Assembly (NCBI GenBank): GCA_016287875.1
Contig: JAEEXQ010000010.1
Location: 1-52,925 of the forward strand
From: Bacteroidales bacterium
GTDB lineage: Bacteria; Bacteroidota; Bacteroidia; Bacteroidales; UBA932
Direction: 5' to 3'
DNA length: 52,925 nt
The notes under the pieces are model-generated. The model saw only the letters and a program-made list of their open reading frames with translations. It had not been told where the DNA came from and searched no databases. Position 1 is the first letter of the stretch; every line of letters starts with the position of its first letter. Positions 7,645 through 15,886 of this stretch are shown one piece after another. Position numbers and translations under genes: made by a program.

Positions 7645-9003
7645 TTAGAAGTCAATTTCGAAACGGACGCAGAGCATATGATAATCTACACCGGCTTTCT
7701 TGTCGGCGATCTTGGTGAAGTCCTTGGTGGGTTTGCCGGTGGTGGCGTCTTTACCTACGAAGAGCTTGCCCTTGCCGTTGGCGTAACGGTCGTTGTCGTT
7801 GAACTGGTAGTTCACCTGGAACTTGACGTTGTTGTTGACCCAGTAGTTGATACCGAGGGTGTAGGCCTGGGCGGCGCCGCCATAGACGTTGCCGTCGTTC
7901 AGGTCGCAGTACTCATAGCGGGCGCAGAGTTCGATGTCTCCCCAGTTCTTGCCGGGTTTGACCTTGGTGTACTTGCCGCCATTGGCGTCGTAGCGCTGAT
8001 GTCCGCCGAAGAGCAGATATCCTGCCTGGGCATACCAGCCCCAGAACTTGCGGGGAGTAGGATCGGCAGCATCTGCCTTGAACTTGACGTTGTCCTGCAC
8101 ATAGGCGGCCTCATAGCGGAGCCCGTTCCAGTGGCCTGCGAGTTCAGCGGTCCAGAGGAGGTTGTGGTCGTAGCCGGGAAGGTCGTCGGTGTCGAGGTAC
8201 TTCTTGCGGTTGATGCTGGTGGAGTTGCGGGCGCTTGCACGATAGCTGCCGTACTTCTCGGCGCTTGCCTTAGGAGTGCGGTAGGATGCCGCGGCACCGA
8301 GGTGGAGGCTGGAAGTTGTGGACTTGTAGAGGGGACGGAAGACTGCCTTTCCGGTGAGGGAGTAGCCAGCGTCATAGCCGCTGTCCTTGTTGTTTCCGGA
8401 GATGTATTCCCATTCCTCAGCGCCGGCGATTTCGGGTCCGAAGACACCGCCGCTGACCCACAGCCAATCCTTTGCGTATTTGGCGTTGATACCCACGTGG
8501 CGGGAAGGAGTCAGAGCGGAGCAGACCATAGGACGCTCGATGAACTGGAGATAGCGCGAAGTGGTATTGCGCTGGATGGAGAAGTTCTCCTTGAAGTTAC
8601 CTGCCTGCAGTTCGAGGTTGGGAATACCGGTGAAACGCACGATGGCGTCTTTCAGTTCCACCAGACCGTTGGCGAGGTCCATATCGAATTCACCGTACCA
8701 GTTCTTGTCGACCTGGCCTTTCACGGCGAAACGGGCGCGGCGGATGCTGACGCCGTTACCGATCTGGTCGGCGTAGTCGGGGGCACCGAAGAACACGGCG
8801 GCATCCATCTGGGTACGGATATCGAACCAGAGTTTGTAGCTCGAGGTGGGGGACGCCATAACGAGTATGCCGTCCTGTGCCTCTACGTCGAGCACATCGG
8901 ACTGGACGGCCACACCGTACTGGTTGTACTTGACCGCCTTCTGGGCCTGAACTGCCGTAACAGTGAGCAGTGTCAGCGCGATTGCAAATAAGATTTTACG
9001 CAT
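7645..9003 (-). CDS. OprO/OprP-type phosphate-selective porin
   Basis: This 452-residue outer membrane protein has a signal peptide ending VQAQ. The OprP-family pattern is clear: SIRRARFAVKGQVDKNWYGEFDMDLANG, then LELQAGNFKENFSIQRNTTSRYLQFIERP, and strand-rich sequence to a terminal phenylalanine (MLCVRFEIDF). In OprP the trimeric barrel takes up phosphate or pyrophosphate/polyphosphate. Company with a DUF47 PhoU-like protein and CYTH triphosphatase supports a phosphate or polyphosphate substrate here, though this is inference. It starts 24 bp downstream of the membrane LuxR-type regulator. Confidence 0.88.
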   Translation of the reverse strand: MRKILFAIALTLLTVTAVQAQKAVKYNQYGVAVQSDVLDVEAQDGILVMASPTSSYKLWFDIRTQMDAAVFFGAPDYADQIGNGVSIRRARFAVKGQVDKNWYGEFDMDLANGLVELKDAIVRFTGIPNLELQAGNFKENFSIQRNTTSRYLQFIERPMVCSALTPSRHVGINAKYAKDWLWVSGGVFGPEIAGAEEWEYISGNNKDSGYDAGYSLTGKAVFRPLYKSTTSSLHLGAAASYRTPKASAEKYGSYRASARNSTSINRKKYLDTDDLPGYDHNLLWTAELAGHWNGLRYEAAYVQDNVKFKADAADPTPRKFWGWYAQAGYLLFGGHQRYDANGGKYTKVKPGKNWGDIELCARYEYCDLNDGNVYGGAAQAYTLGINYWVNNNVKFQVNYQFNDNDRYANGKGKLFVGKDATTGKPTKDFTKIADKKAGVDYHMLCVRFEIDF

Positions 9004-9027
9004 AGTTAATAATTGAATGGTTGTTAA

Positions 9028-10623
9028 TTAAATGGCCTTGATAAAGTTTATTAAGTTGTCGCTCCGCTTCAGGCCCAGTTTGGCCCTCAGGCGGGAGCGG
9101 CCTATTTCCGCACTTTTAGGGGTTATGTTCATGAGCGAAGCGATGTACTTGCTGCTGAAGCCTTGGCGCAGCAGGTTCGTGAGCTTGCGCTCGTTCTCGG
9201 TCAGGTTGGGGAAGCGCTCCCTCAGCCTCATATTGAAATCCTCGTTCAGCACCTCGCTGCGGGCATAGAAATCGTTCATCTCCCGGGTGAAGTACATCCT
9301 CTCGCGAAGCGACCCCAGCAGGGCATCCGTCGCCTGGTCCTTGGCCGGGCCGTCCTCCATCGAGCGCAGCTCCGCCAGCTCGCCGTAAACCTTCTCCATA
9401 AACTCCTTCTGGTCGCTCACGCCCACGGCGAAGTCCACCAGCTCCTTGCGCTTGACCTCCAGCTTGCTGCGCAGGTCCCGCTCGGTCATCTCCGCCTTCA
9501 CTTCCAGGGCGGAAAGGGCCTTCTGAGTGCTGTACACCTGCTCCTGGCGGTTGCGTACGAGCTGCTCCCTGATGGTGCGCCTGTTCTGCCGGCGGCGGAA
9601 GAATCCCAGCCCGCCCAGCACCAGGGCTATCCCCAGCACTATGGCGGATCCCAGCAGACCTCCGTTCAGAATCATCCCCAGGCAATAGGCGACCATCAGC
9701 GCCAGCACCGGCGAAATCACCGCCGCTATCCCTCCTAATAATATCTCCTGCCCGTCCGCGAGCGCGCGCTTGCGCACGAGGCTAATCCCCAGCAGTGCGG
9801 CGAGGTACAAGGTCCCGGCCGGCAGAGGGGTGGCTGCGAGGCCTGCCATCGCGGGGATGGGGGAAGAGAACAACGCGAAGCACAGGGTCATCGCCAGCAT
9901 CAGCGCCAGTATTGTGATGGAGTTGGTGTCGAGTTCGTAGTCCGCGATATTCCATTTCGCACGGACGGATCTCCCGCGCACGGCCAGCCATCCCAGCAAG
10001 GCGCAGACGGCGGCAATCGCGGCGCCCGCATATCCCCCTCCGTGCAGCAGGCAGGTGAAGACAGGGGAGTTGTTGTATGCGGCGGAGGCGAGCAGCAGCG
10101 GCGCGGTCAGGGTGGCGGCGCACAGCACCCGTCCCTCCATCACCGCCATATGGGTCTTACGGCTGCGCATATGCAGGGAATAAATGCGGTAGATGCCTGC
10201 GGCGAGAAGGGCGCAGAGCAGCGGGGCGGCGAGCCAGGAATAGATGTAGGGGAGGGTTTCCGGAATCCCCGGGGCATCGCCGCTCGCCAGTCCGAGGCCG
10301 TACAGCGCGCCCATGAAAGCGAAGCTCACCGCGGGGAAACGGCTGAAGCGGAAGACGGTAAGCACCGCCACCAGCGTCGCAATCCCCACCGGAAGCAAGT
10401 TCTTCACCATCGCGGGAACCGGCATGCGGAAGATGTCCTCCAGCTCCGGGAAGATGGCCGGAAGCGCCAGCCCTGCGAGTATGATCACGGGGCTGAAGAA
10501 GCGTACGCCATACCTCTCTCCCGCGCCCGATGCGAGGATGGCCCCGCTGAGTATGGGCAGATCGCGCCAGGCCAGCAGGCCCGCTGCGATGACTAGGGAG
10601 ATGATGACGTACAGAAATACCAT
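9028..10623 (-). CDS. Membrane-anchored LuxR-type (HTH) transcriptional regulator
   Basis: This 531-residue protein has about ten hydrophobic segments in the first 340 residues, a charged coiled-coil region (about 345-410, rich in RNRQEQV and EVKAEMTERDL-type heptads), and a C-terminal LuxR/GerE helix-turn-helix from about residue 470 (NLTENERKLTNLLRQGFSSK, then SAEIGRSRLRAKLGL). No receiver or kinase domain is visible, so it may sense something in or across the membrane and bind DNA directly. Its ATG immediately follows the TAG of the DUF47 gene with no gap, so the two are coupled and may regulate the phosphate operon that follows. Confidence 0.8.
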   Translation of the reverse strand: MVFLYVIISLVIAAGLLAWRDLPILSGAILASGAGERYGVRFFSPVIILAGLALPAIFPELEDIFRMPVPAMVKNLLPVGIATLVAVLTVFRFSRFPAVSFAFMGALYGLGLASGDAPGIPETLPYIYSWLAAPLLCALLAAGIYRIYSLHMRSRKTHMAVMEGRVLCAATLTAPLLLASAAYNNSPVFTCLLHGGGYAGAAIAAVCALLGWLAVRGRSVRAKWNIADYELDTNSITILALMLAMTLCFALFSSPIPAMAGLAATPLPAGTLYLAALLGISLVRKRALADGQEILLGGIAAVISPVLALMVAYCLGMILNGGLLGSAIVLGIALVLGGLGFFRRRQNRRTIREQLVRNRQEQVYSTQKALSALEVKAEMTERDLRSKLEVKRKELVDFAVGVSDQKEFMEKVYGELAELRSMEDGPAKDQATDALLGSLRERMYFTREMNDFYARSEVLNEDFNMRLRERFPNLTENERKLTNLLRQGFSSKYIASLMNITPKSAEIGRSRLRAKLGLKRSDNLINFIKAI

Positions 10624-11286
10624 CTACAGTGCACGTTTAATGGCCATTACGGACAATTGCTCAGCAACCTTGACGGCGGCATTGGCGAGATCCTCTATGT
10701 GTAGGGCGAAGTAACGGAGGTGGAATTTTTCGCTGAGCTTCAGGTTGTCCATCTGGTGGAAGACTGTCCGTTTTATGGATTGGCTGAGTTTTACGGCCTC
10801 TTTATCGTAGAAATAGACCTGGGCCGTGGTTTCGGCCACATTGTGGGGCTCCGTGAAGTAGGCCTTGGTGCCGGGGATGCAGCTCTCTACTGCAAGGGAG
10901 GCGAGTTCGCTGAGTTTCACGAACTCGCGGCGGAGCTCCTTGGGCACGTTCGGTGCTTCGATTTCGAACTGCACCAGGTCCTTGGCAATTATGGAGATGA
11001 TATGGTCGAGGCGCTCCAGCAGGCGCATTATGTCGCCCCTGGAACGTATCAGATATCCCCTGGTGTAGAGCGTGTTCTCGATCTCCCTTATGCGGGCGAG
11101 CGCCTCGGTCTCGAGGGTCGCCATCTTTGCGAGGTTCTCGGCAAAGCCGGCTTCCTCGCCATAGAGGTAATCCTTGACACCACCTTTGAATACCAGCAAG
11201 GCCCCGTCGATGCTGTCCAACAATGCGTCGATGTTCTCCGACAGGAGAGCGGCCTTTTTCCGTGAGAAGATATCCGAAATGCCCAT
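10624..11286 (-). CDS. DUF47 family PhoU-like protein
   Basis: This 220-residue, all-helical protein has no signal peptide and matches the DUF47/TIGR00153 PhoU-related family in size and pattern: an N-terminal MGISDIFSRK, repeated heptads, and EAPNVPKELRREFVKLSELA in the middle. PhoU-like proteins bind metal clusters and modulate phosphate transporters. DUF47 genes usually sit next to a Pit transporter; none is adjacent here. It is the first gene of the minus-strand operon, behind a good TTTG / TATATTTA promoter. Confidence 0.85.
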   Translation of the reverse strand: MGISDIFSRKKAALLSENIDALLDSIDGALLVFKGGVKDYLYGEEAGFAENLAKMATLETEALARIREIENTLYTRGYLIRSRGDIMRLLERLDHIISIIAKDLVQFEIEAPNVPKELRREFVKLSELASLAVESCIPGTKAYFTEPHNVAETTAQVYFYDKEAVKLSQSIKRTVFHQMDNLKLSEKFHLRYFALHIEDLANAAVKVAEQLSVMAIKRAL

Positions 11287-11315
11287 AATTGGTTCTGCTT
11301 ACGCGTTATTGGGTG

Positions 11316-11346
11316 TAAATATATGAGAAATAGAGTTATTTTCAAA
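11316..11346 (-). promoter_or_regulatory. Promoter of the DUF47-to-MgtC operon
   Basis: On the minus strand TTTG (complement of 11343-11346) and TATATTTA (complement of 11316-11323) are 19 bp apart, matching the Bacteroidota -33/-7 promoter with one deviation at the final G. The ATG lies about 30 nt downstream. Confidence 0.6.
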
Positions 11347-11395
11347 GCCTTGTAGAGTAGCGCAAAGAGCTAAAACCGCATTGTAGTCGCTTCTA

Positions 11396-11427
11396 TTGGG
11401 GGTGATGTAGAGTTATTGTAGAGTTAA
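11396..11427. repeat. Left 32-bp direct repeat flanking peptide/lipoprotein cassette 1
   Basis: This stretch (TTGGGGGT...TGTAGAGTTATTGTAG...GTTAA) matches 13188-13219 at 29 of 32 positions in the same orientation. The pair brackets the short peptide gene and its lipoprotein. Another short TTGTAGAGT lies at about 11350. Confidence 0.8.
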
Positions 11428-11464
11428 AATGGGTGGTTTCCGTAGGGTTGAAGGATAATTTAAT

Positions 11465-11496
11465 TTTGGTTAATTGCCTATCGTTGATTATCTTCG
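11465..11496 (+). promoter_or_regulatory. Promoter of peptide/lipoprotein cassette 1
   Basis: TTTG at 11465-11468 and TATCTTCG at 11489-11496 are 20 bp apart, giving a leader of about 30 nt before the peptide ATG at 11533. The -33 region (TTTGGTTAATT) is the same as in the AAA+ ATPase promoter at 14680. Confidence 0.6.
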
Positions 11497-11532
11497 CGTG
11501 CCTAAAGGGGAAATTAGTGTAATACACAAATA

Positions 11533-11673
11533 ATGGAAACGATCAAATTCAATGAGAGCTACGAGGCTCCCAAGGCAGAGCTCGTAGAAACCGAATCCAA
11601 CGGGGTTCTTTGTGCAAGCGGGTTGAACGACCCCGCAGATTATTCTTCTGGTACCGATCCATTCGGCTTTTAA
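11533..11673 (+). CDS. Short peptide (46 aa) upstream of a fimbrillin-like lipoprotein
   Basis: This 46-codon frame reads METIKFNESYEAP... through GVLCASG to ...SSGTDPFGF. It has no signal peptide and no cysteine beyond the one in GVLCASG. Its central 21 residues align without gaps with the peptide at 24738 (shared Y-x-AP-x-AE, GV, SG), and both lie directly before a lipoprotein gene with a strong ribosome site, so I regard it as a real gene. Function unknown; it may be a secreted or processed peptide, a translational leader or a chaperone-like partner of the lipoprotein. Its tail is rich in G, S, D and P. Confidence 0.75.
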   Translation: METIKFNESYEAPKAELVETESNGVLCASGLNDPADYSSGTDPFGF

Positions 11674-11674
11674 T

Positions 11675-11692
11675 TTAGGGGAGGACAATATC
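11675..11692 (+). promoter_or_regulatory. Strong ribosome binding site before lipoprotein 1
   Basis: GGGGAGGA lies about 8 nt before the ATG at 11693. Shine-Dalgarno sequences this strong are rare in the window, and the only clear parallel is the GGAGGG before the lipoprotein at 24880. Confidence 0.7.
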
Positions 11693-13129
11693 ATGAAACA
11701 AGTATTCAGCCTTTTTACTCTGGCTATCGCACTCTTAGCCTGCAACAAGAATGAAATGAATCTCCGCCCTGTCAATCCCGTAGATAGAGATGGAAATGTT
11801 GTAATTACGGCGACTCTCTCTCCCAAGTCCAACGGAGTAAAAGCCGTATCCGACGGTGGCGACAAGATAATAGCCTCCTGGGCAACGTCCGAGCATCTTG
11901 CCATCCTTTACGAAGTTGGTGGAGTCAAGAAAATGGCCGACGCAGAGATTATCGACGTGGACGCCGAAGGCAAGGCGACTATCAACTTCTCCGTAGATGG
12001 CAGCACGCCTGACGATACCCCGTGCTCGATAATCTATCCCTTATCTGCATGCAAAGACGATTATTCCGGCGTAAAAGAAGCGGCGGAACTCATAGGAAAC
12101 CAGGATGGTACGCTCAATGCGGGTCTTGATGTACGCGTGGGCGCCGGCAGTATTCAGGTTTCGACTCCGGATCTCGAGGTTACTGCTCAGCCTGCAGCAC
12201 AGTTTGCTATATTCAAGTTCACCATCCGCAGCGGGAACAGCACGACTCCGGTCAACGCCAAGCCGCTGGTCATCAATGTTGACGGCCAGGACTTCACTGT
12301 TACTCCGGCTGCTGCTACCGATGTGCTTTATGTCGCCCTTCCCGCCGTATCGGGCAAGAAGGTCAGCTTCGAAGCAACGGACGACGCTTCTAACAACTTC
12401 ACCTGCTCCAAGGCAAGCGTAAGTTTTGCGGCAGGTAATTACTATCAGACCACATTGAAGATGCGTCAGTACGTTCTTATGGGTGACGGTCTCAAGTGGG
12501 CGGTCTGCAACATAGGCGCCGAACTCCCTCACGAGATAGGCGACTACTACTCTTGGGGCTCCGTCACTACCCAGACAGTCTACAACTGGCCCCACTACCG
12601 CTTTGTGCCTTCGGGTTCGACAAATTATTATCGCATGTTCAAATATACGATTCCCGACAACGATACCGACTGTGCCTGGTACCAGAACGGCGTCTTCGTC
12701 GGTGATAATGGAGACGGCGTACCTCACAAGGATTTAGCATCATACGATTACGAAGATGACACGGCCCGGCAGATTTGGGGGTCATCTTGGCGCATGCCTA
12801 CGTACGCCGAATGGAAGGTCCTCCTGAATTCGAGTAAATTCAACTGGGAGCGGACGACTGACTACAACGGCACCGGCGTTACAGGCTTCGTGGTTACCAG
12901 CAAGGTTTCCGGCTATCAGGGAAACAGCATTTTCTTCCCTTCTTCGGGATACTGGTTTAATACAAGCAAATCCAAAGTGAATGTCGAGGGTTCTTATTGG
13001 TCAGGTACCCTTAACGATACTGCTGTGGCATTCTATCTTTATATTGGCCCGGAAAGCGGCACCAGTGGTCATACTTGGGCTGTGTCCATCCGCAGCACCG
13101 GCCGCACGGTCCGTGCCGTCATGGAATAA
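11693..13129 (+). CDS. Fimbrillin-like surface lipoprotein with C-terminal FISUMP-type domain
   Basis: This 478-residue protein has a lipoprotein signal (FTLAIALLACNK). The N-terminal two thirds (NVVITATLSPKSNGVKAV, then VLYVALPAV and AAGNYYQTTLKM) follow the pattern of Bacteroidales fimbrillin-family beta-sandwich proteins. The last third (WAVCNIGAELPHEIGDYYSW, SSWRMPTYAEWKVLL, SGYWF, YWSGT, TVRAVME) is the domain repeated in Fibrobacter major paralogous proteins, found on many secreted Bacteroidota proteins and perhaps ligand binding. It lies 19 bp after the 46-aa peptide gene and is followed by a terminator. The gene is bracketed by 32-bp direct repeats. Confidence 0.8.
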   Translation: MKQVFSLFTLAIALLACNKNEMNLRPVNPVDRDGNVVITATLSPKSNGVKAVSDGGDKIIASWATSEHLAILYEVGGVKKMADAEIIDVDAEGKATINFSVDGSTPDDTPCSIIYPLSACKDDYSGVKEAAELIGNQDGTLNAGLDVRVGAGSIQVSTPDLEVTAQPAAQFAIFKFTIRSGNSTTPVNAKPLVINVDGQDFTVTPAAATDVLYVALPAVSGKKVSFEATDDASNNFTCSKASVSFAAGNYYQTTLKMRQYVLMGDGLKWAVCNIGAELPHEIGDYYSWGSVTTQTVYNWPHYRFVPSGSTNYYRMFKYTIPDNDTDCAWYQNGVFVGDNGDGVPHKDLASYDYEDDTARQIWGSSWRMPTYAEWKVLLNSSKFNWERTTDYNGTGVTGFVVTSKVSGYQGNSIFFPSSGYWFNTSKSKVNVEGSYWSGTLNDTAVAFYLYIGPESGTSGHTWAVSIRSTGRTVRAVME

Positions 13130-13152
13130 TGTAGCCTTCCCCCCTACACAAG

Positions 13153-13186
13153 AGAAAGGCCTGCAATCAACGTTGCAGGCCTTTCT
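13153..13186. terminator. Bidirectional rho-independent terminator
   Basis: A perfect 14-bp stem (13153-13166 with 13173-13186, AGAAAGGCCTGCAA) with a 6-nt loop lies between the convergent lipoprotein and TlpA-like genes. The stem begins with A-rich and ends with T-rich sequence, so it can serve both strands. Confidence 0.85.
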
Positions 13187-13187
13187 G

Positions 13188-13219
13188 TTGGGGGTATTGT
13201 AGAGTTATTGTAGGGTTAA
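13188..13219. repeat. Right 32-bp direct repeat flanking cassette 1
   Basis: This is the partner of 11396-11427 (29/32 matches). It overlaps the stop codon of the TlpA-like gene (13205-13207), so the repeat either contains the original 3' end of that gene or was acquired with the cassette. Confidence 0.8.
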
Positions 13220-14632
13220 TAAAGTGTGTTTCGGAAGGCTTGCCGGGCGTGGGGCATTGGCGTCCAGCAGTGTGCCATTCTTGTCAAATAGCATATAACG
13301 AGGGATGGTGTTCAGCCTCATCTCCCCAAAAAATGGAGCCTTGGAGTTGATAGACCGATAAGAGAAAGAATGAAGGTCAGGATATAACGATACTGCTTTC
13401 TTCCAATCTTCCTCATTCATGTCGATAGAAATGAAAACGAAGTCGATATCCCTACCCTTGTACTTTTTATGCAGTTCCCTTGCATCAGGCATTAGTGACA
13501 TGCATGGGCCACACCAGGATGCCCAAAAATCTATATAAACAAGTCGCCCTTTATGCTTTGAGAGCATCTCCTCCAAGGAACATATGCTTCCATCCAAAGC
13601 TTGTAATGCCAGCGTTGACTCGATCTCTTTAGATAAGGTGGGTCGTTTGTACAAACTGAAGGTTGTGGAGTCTCCGCTTGCCATCTCATATCGTTCAAGA
13701 TAATCTCCGCATACAGATGCGTACTGCGGATAGTGGAACATCCATTCCGTTACTCGTTTTAATATTCCCATCCTTGCACTTCGGACTATGGTTGTGTCTT
13801 TTTCTGTCTCGTCAAATAATGCTACCAGAGACTCGCTGGATCCGGACATATCTGCGAATATGAAATGGGACACAAAACGGGAAAGACTATCAGAATGCAG
13901 TATCTCGTTTTTGGAATACTCTTTTTCCCGGAATAAGCGACTATAGAAATATGCGTAGTACCGTTCCTCTATCGTTCCGGCCTTTCTCAGAGAGTCCAAT
14001 TCGTCCAAGAGTATATTTTTGTAACTATCGTATATGACAGCCAAGGAATCCAAGTTGACATATATGGACCTGCATAGCGGGTCAAGACCCGGGTATCTTT
14101 CTCTCAAGCTTTTATCATTAAAATATTCATATGCTCGCTTGAACCGGAATGAAGATAGGATGGTTTCAATGTGATATCCTTCCTTCTGAATGGAGTGTGG
14201 AACTGAGTAGGGAAGATTATACACATAGGAAAGGTCTTGATATACAAGACTTACAAGATATGGATGGTGGTCCGCATCATATTTGACAAGAACAGTGTCG
14301 CCACCTTTCAATAGATAATAACGATGCTCTTCGCATTGATACAGGTGCATTATTTCCGCATATCCGTCAAATGTTGGTATGCTTATAGTGTCTCCTCTAT
14401 CCTTTGGCTCATACCAGGAAAACACTCCGTCTTCATCCATAAAAGAAAGTGTATGAAACAGTGTCGCTCTATGGCCTCCGAGCGAAAGCCTGTCGGTCGA
14501 TCGGTTATTGGGACAGTTTTCGAATATGATAACCACTGAGTTTTCGTCCGCGGTACTACGGCAATCGCGTCCCCCGCAAGATAGAAGGAACAGCAAAGAT
14601 GCGAATAACAGCTTAGGAAGCAAAGCTCTCAT
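13205..14632 (-). CDS. TlpA-like thioredoxin-fold lipoprotein
   Basis: This 475-residue protein has a lipobox (LLFLLSCGG) and a C-terminal thioredoxin domain with the WCGPC active site at about residue 375, preceded by YIDFWAS and followed by a cis-proline loop (NTIPRYMLF). The N-terminal 330 residues are a helical and beta region of the kind fused to TlpA/ResA domains in Bacteroidota; it has no recognised activity. The protein is likely a periplasmic-side thiol:disulfide reductase anchored in the outer or inner membrane. Base composition is more AT-rich than the flanking housekeeping genes. Its -7 box ends 4 nt before the ATG. Confidence 0.85.
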   Translation of the reverse strand: MRALLPKLLFASLLFLLSCGGRDCRSTADENSVVIIFENCPNNRSTDRLSLGGHRATLFHTLSFMDEDGVFSWYEPKDRGDTISIPTFDGYAEIMHLYQCEEHRYYLLKGGDTVLVKYDADHHPYLVSLVYQDLSYVYNLPYSVPHSIQKEGYHIETILSSFRFKRAYEYFNDKSLRERYPGLDPLCRSIYVNLDSLAVIYDSYKNILLDELDSLRKAGTIEERYYAYFYSRLFREKEYSKNEILHSDSLSRFVSHFIFADMSGSSESLVALFDETEKDTTIVRSARMGILKRVTEWMFHYPQYASVCGDYLERYEMASGDSTTFSLYKRPTLSKEIESTLALQALDGSICSLEEMLSKHKGRLVYIDFWASWCGPCMSLMPDARELHKKYKGRDIDFVFISIDMNEEDWKKAVSLYPDLHSFSYRSINSKAPFFGEMRLNTIPRYMLFDKNGTLLDANAPRPASLPKHTLLTLQ

Positions 14633-14636
14633 ATCT

Positions 14637-14666
14637 CAAATGTACTAATTATTCACTAAACGCAAA
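14637..14666 (-). promoter_or_regulatory. Promoter of the TlpA-like gene, apparently leaderless
   Basis: On the minus strand TTTG (complement of 14663-14666) and TACATTTG (complement of 14637-14644) are 18 bp apart. The -7 box is followed by AGAT and then the ATG, so transcription probably starts at or within a few bases of the start codon. Confidence 0.65.
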
Positions 14667-14679
14667 ATATATATTAACC

Positions 14680-14711
14680 TTTGGTTAATTACAAAAAGTT
14701 AATTAGCTTTG
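14680..14711 (+). promoter_or_regulatory. Promoter of the AAA+ ATPase gene
   Basis: TTTG at 14680-14683 and TAGCTTTG at 14704-14711 are 20 bp apart, a clean match to the Bacteroidota consensus, about 22 nt before the ATG at 14734. It is divergent from the TlpA-like promoter. Confidence 0.75.
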
Positions 14712-14733
14712 TGGTGTTTGAAAAAGTGGAATT

Positions 14734-15864
14734 ATGGTAAAGAATCCGTTCATATTGGCACCGTACGTTTCCAAGGAGCTGTTTTGCGACAGGAAGGAGG
14801 AGATGTCTAACATCCTTCAGTACCTGCGGAACGGCCGAAATATTACGCTGATTTCGCCTCGCCGCCTTGGTAAAACCGGCCTTATATATAGGGTTTTCGA
14901 CGAAATAAAGACAGGTGGTGCGGAATTCGACACCATCTATGTGGATATCAGCGCCACCCAGTCAATCGACGATTTCATCAAAGTCTTTGCACAGGCCGTT
15001 GTCGCGGCCATCGGGCACCGCAGCCGGATAGCGTCTTTTTTCTCTGCACTGGGTGGTCTTCGCCCCCTCTTGAGCTACGATTCCATTTCCGGTTCCCCGG
15101 GACTGACAATTACTTACAGGAACGAGGAAGAAAAGCCTGCCACCCTGAGCAATATTCTGTCATTCCTGGAAAAGAACAGGAAACCGGTAGTGGTAGCTAT
15201 AGACGAATTCCAGCAGATTCGGGAATATGAAGGCGTAAATATGGAAGCTGTCCTGCGCAGTCATATCCAGAAGCTGATCAACGTCCGTTTCATCTTCTGT
15301 GGCAGCAGGAAGCACGTGATGGCCGATATGTTTTCCAACGCCAAAAGCCCCTTCTACGCTAGCACTACGCCGCTTTCGTTGAAGAAATTGGATGTTGAGG
15401 TCTATACCGATTTCATTTCCGACAGGTTCTCCGAAAACGGTAAGACCATCGACCGGGACACCATAAAGATCATACTCGACTGGAGCCGGGGCCATACCTT
15501 CTATACCCAGACCCTGTGCAACGAATGCTTTATGATAAGCAAAAGCCGGGTGACAATGGAGACCGTGTATGAGGCCATCAACCATATACTTCTCTCCAAC
15601 GTGGAGTATTTCCTGGAAATCCGCCGGCTTATCACCACGCAGCAGTGGGCCCTCCTGAAGGCCATCGCCAAGGAAGGCCGGGTAGAACATCCTACGGCAT
15701 CCTCTTTCCTTAAAAAACACGGCCTCAGCTCGGGCGCATCGGTCCTTAAGAGCCTCAATGCCCTTGTAGAAAAGGAGCTGGTCCTGGTCTCCGCCAGCGC
15801 CGGCAATCCCGTATATATGGTTTACAATGTATTCTTGTCCAGATACTTGGAGATCCTGGCGTAA
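14734..15864 (+). CDS. AAA+ ATPase, archaeal-ATPase/STAND-like family
   Basis: This 376-residue protein begins with the NPFILAPYVSKELFCDR motif typical of a widespread Bacteroidota ATPase family. It has Walker A at residues 41-49 (SPRRLGKTG), Walker B near residue 150 (VVVAIDEFQQI), a sensor-1-like FIFCGSRKHVM, and a C-terminal winged-helix region (ASSFLKKHGLSSGASVLKSL). Members are often found alone, linked to mobile or defence genes, with poorly known roles. It faces the unknown lipoprotein at 15887 tail to tail with a 22-bp gap. Confidence 0.85.
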   Translation: MVKNPFILAPYVSKELFCDRKEEMSNILQYLRNGRNITLISPRRLGKTGLIYRVFDEIKTGGAEFDTIYVDISATQSIDDFIKVFAQAVVAAIGHRSRIASFFSALGGLRPLLSYDSISGSPGLTITYRNEEEKPATLSNILSFLEKNRKPVVVAIDEFQQIREYEGVNMEAVLRSHIQKLINVRFIFCGSRKHVMADMFSNAKSPFYASTTPLSLKKLDVEVYTDFISDRFSENGKTIDRDTIKIILDWSRGHTFYTQTLCNECFMISKSRVTMETVYEAINHILLSNVEYFLEIRRLITTQQWALLKAIAKEGRVEHPTASSFLKKHGLSSGASVLKSLNALVEKELVLVSASAGNPVYMVYNVFLSRYLEILA

Positions 15865-15886
15865 GCCCTACAAAAATAGATGTGTC

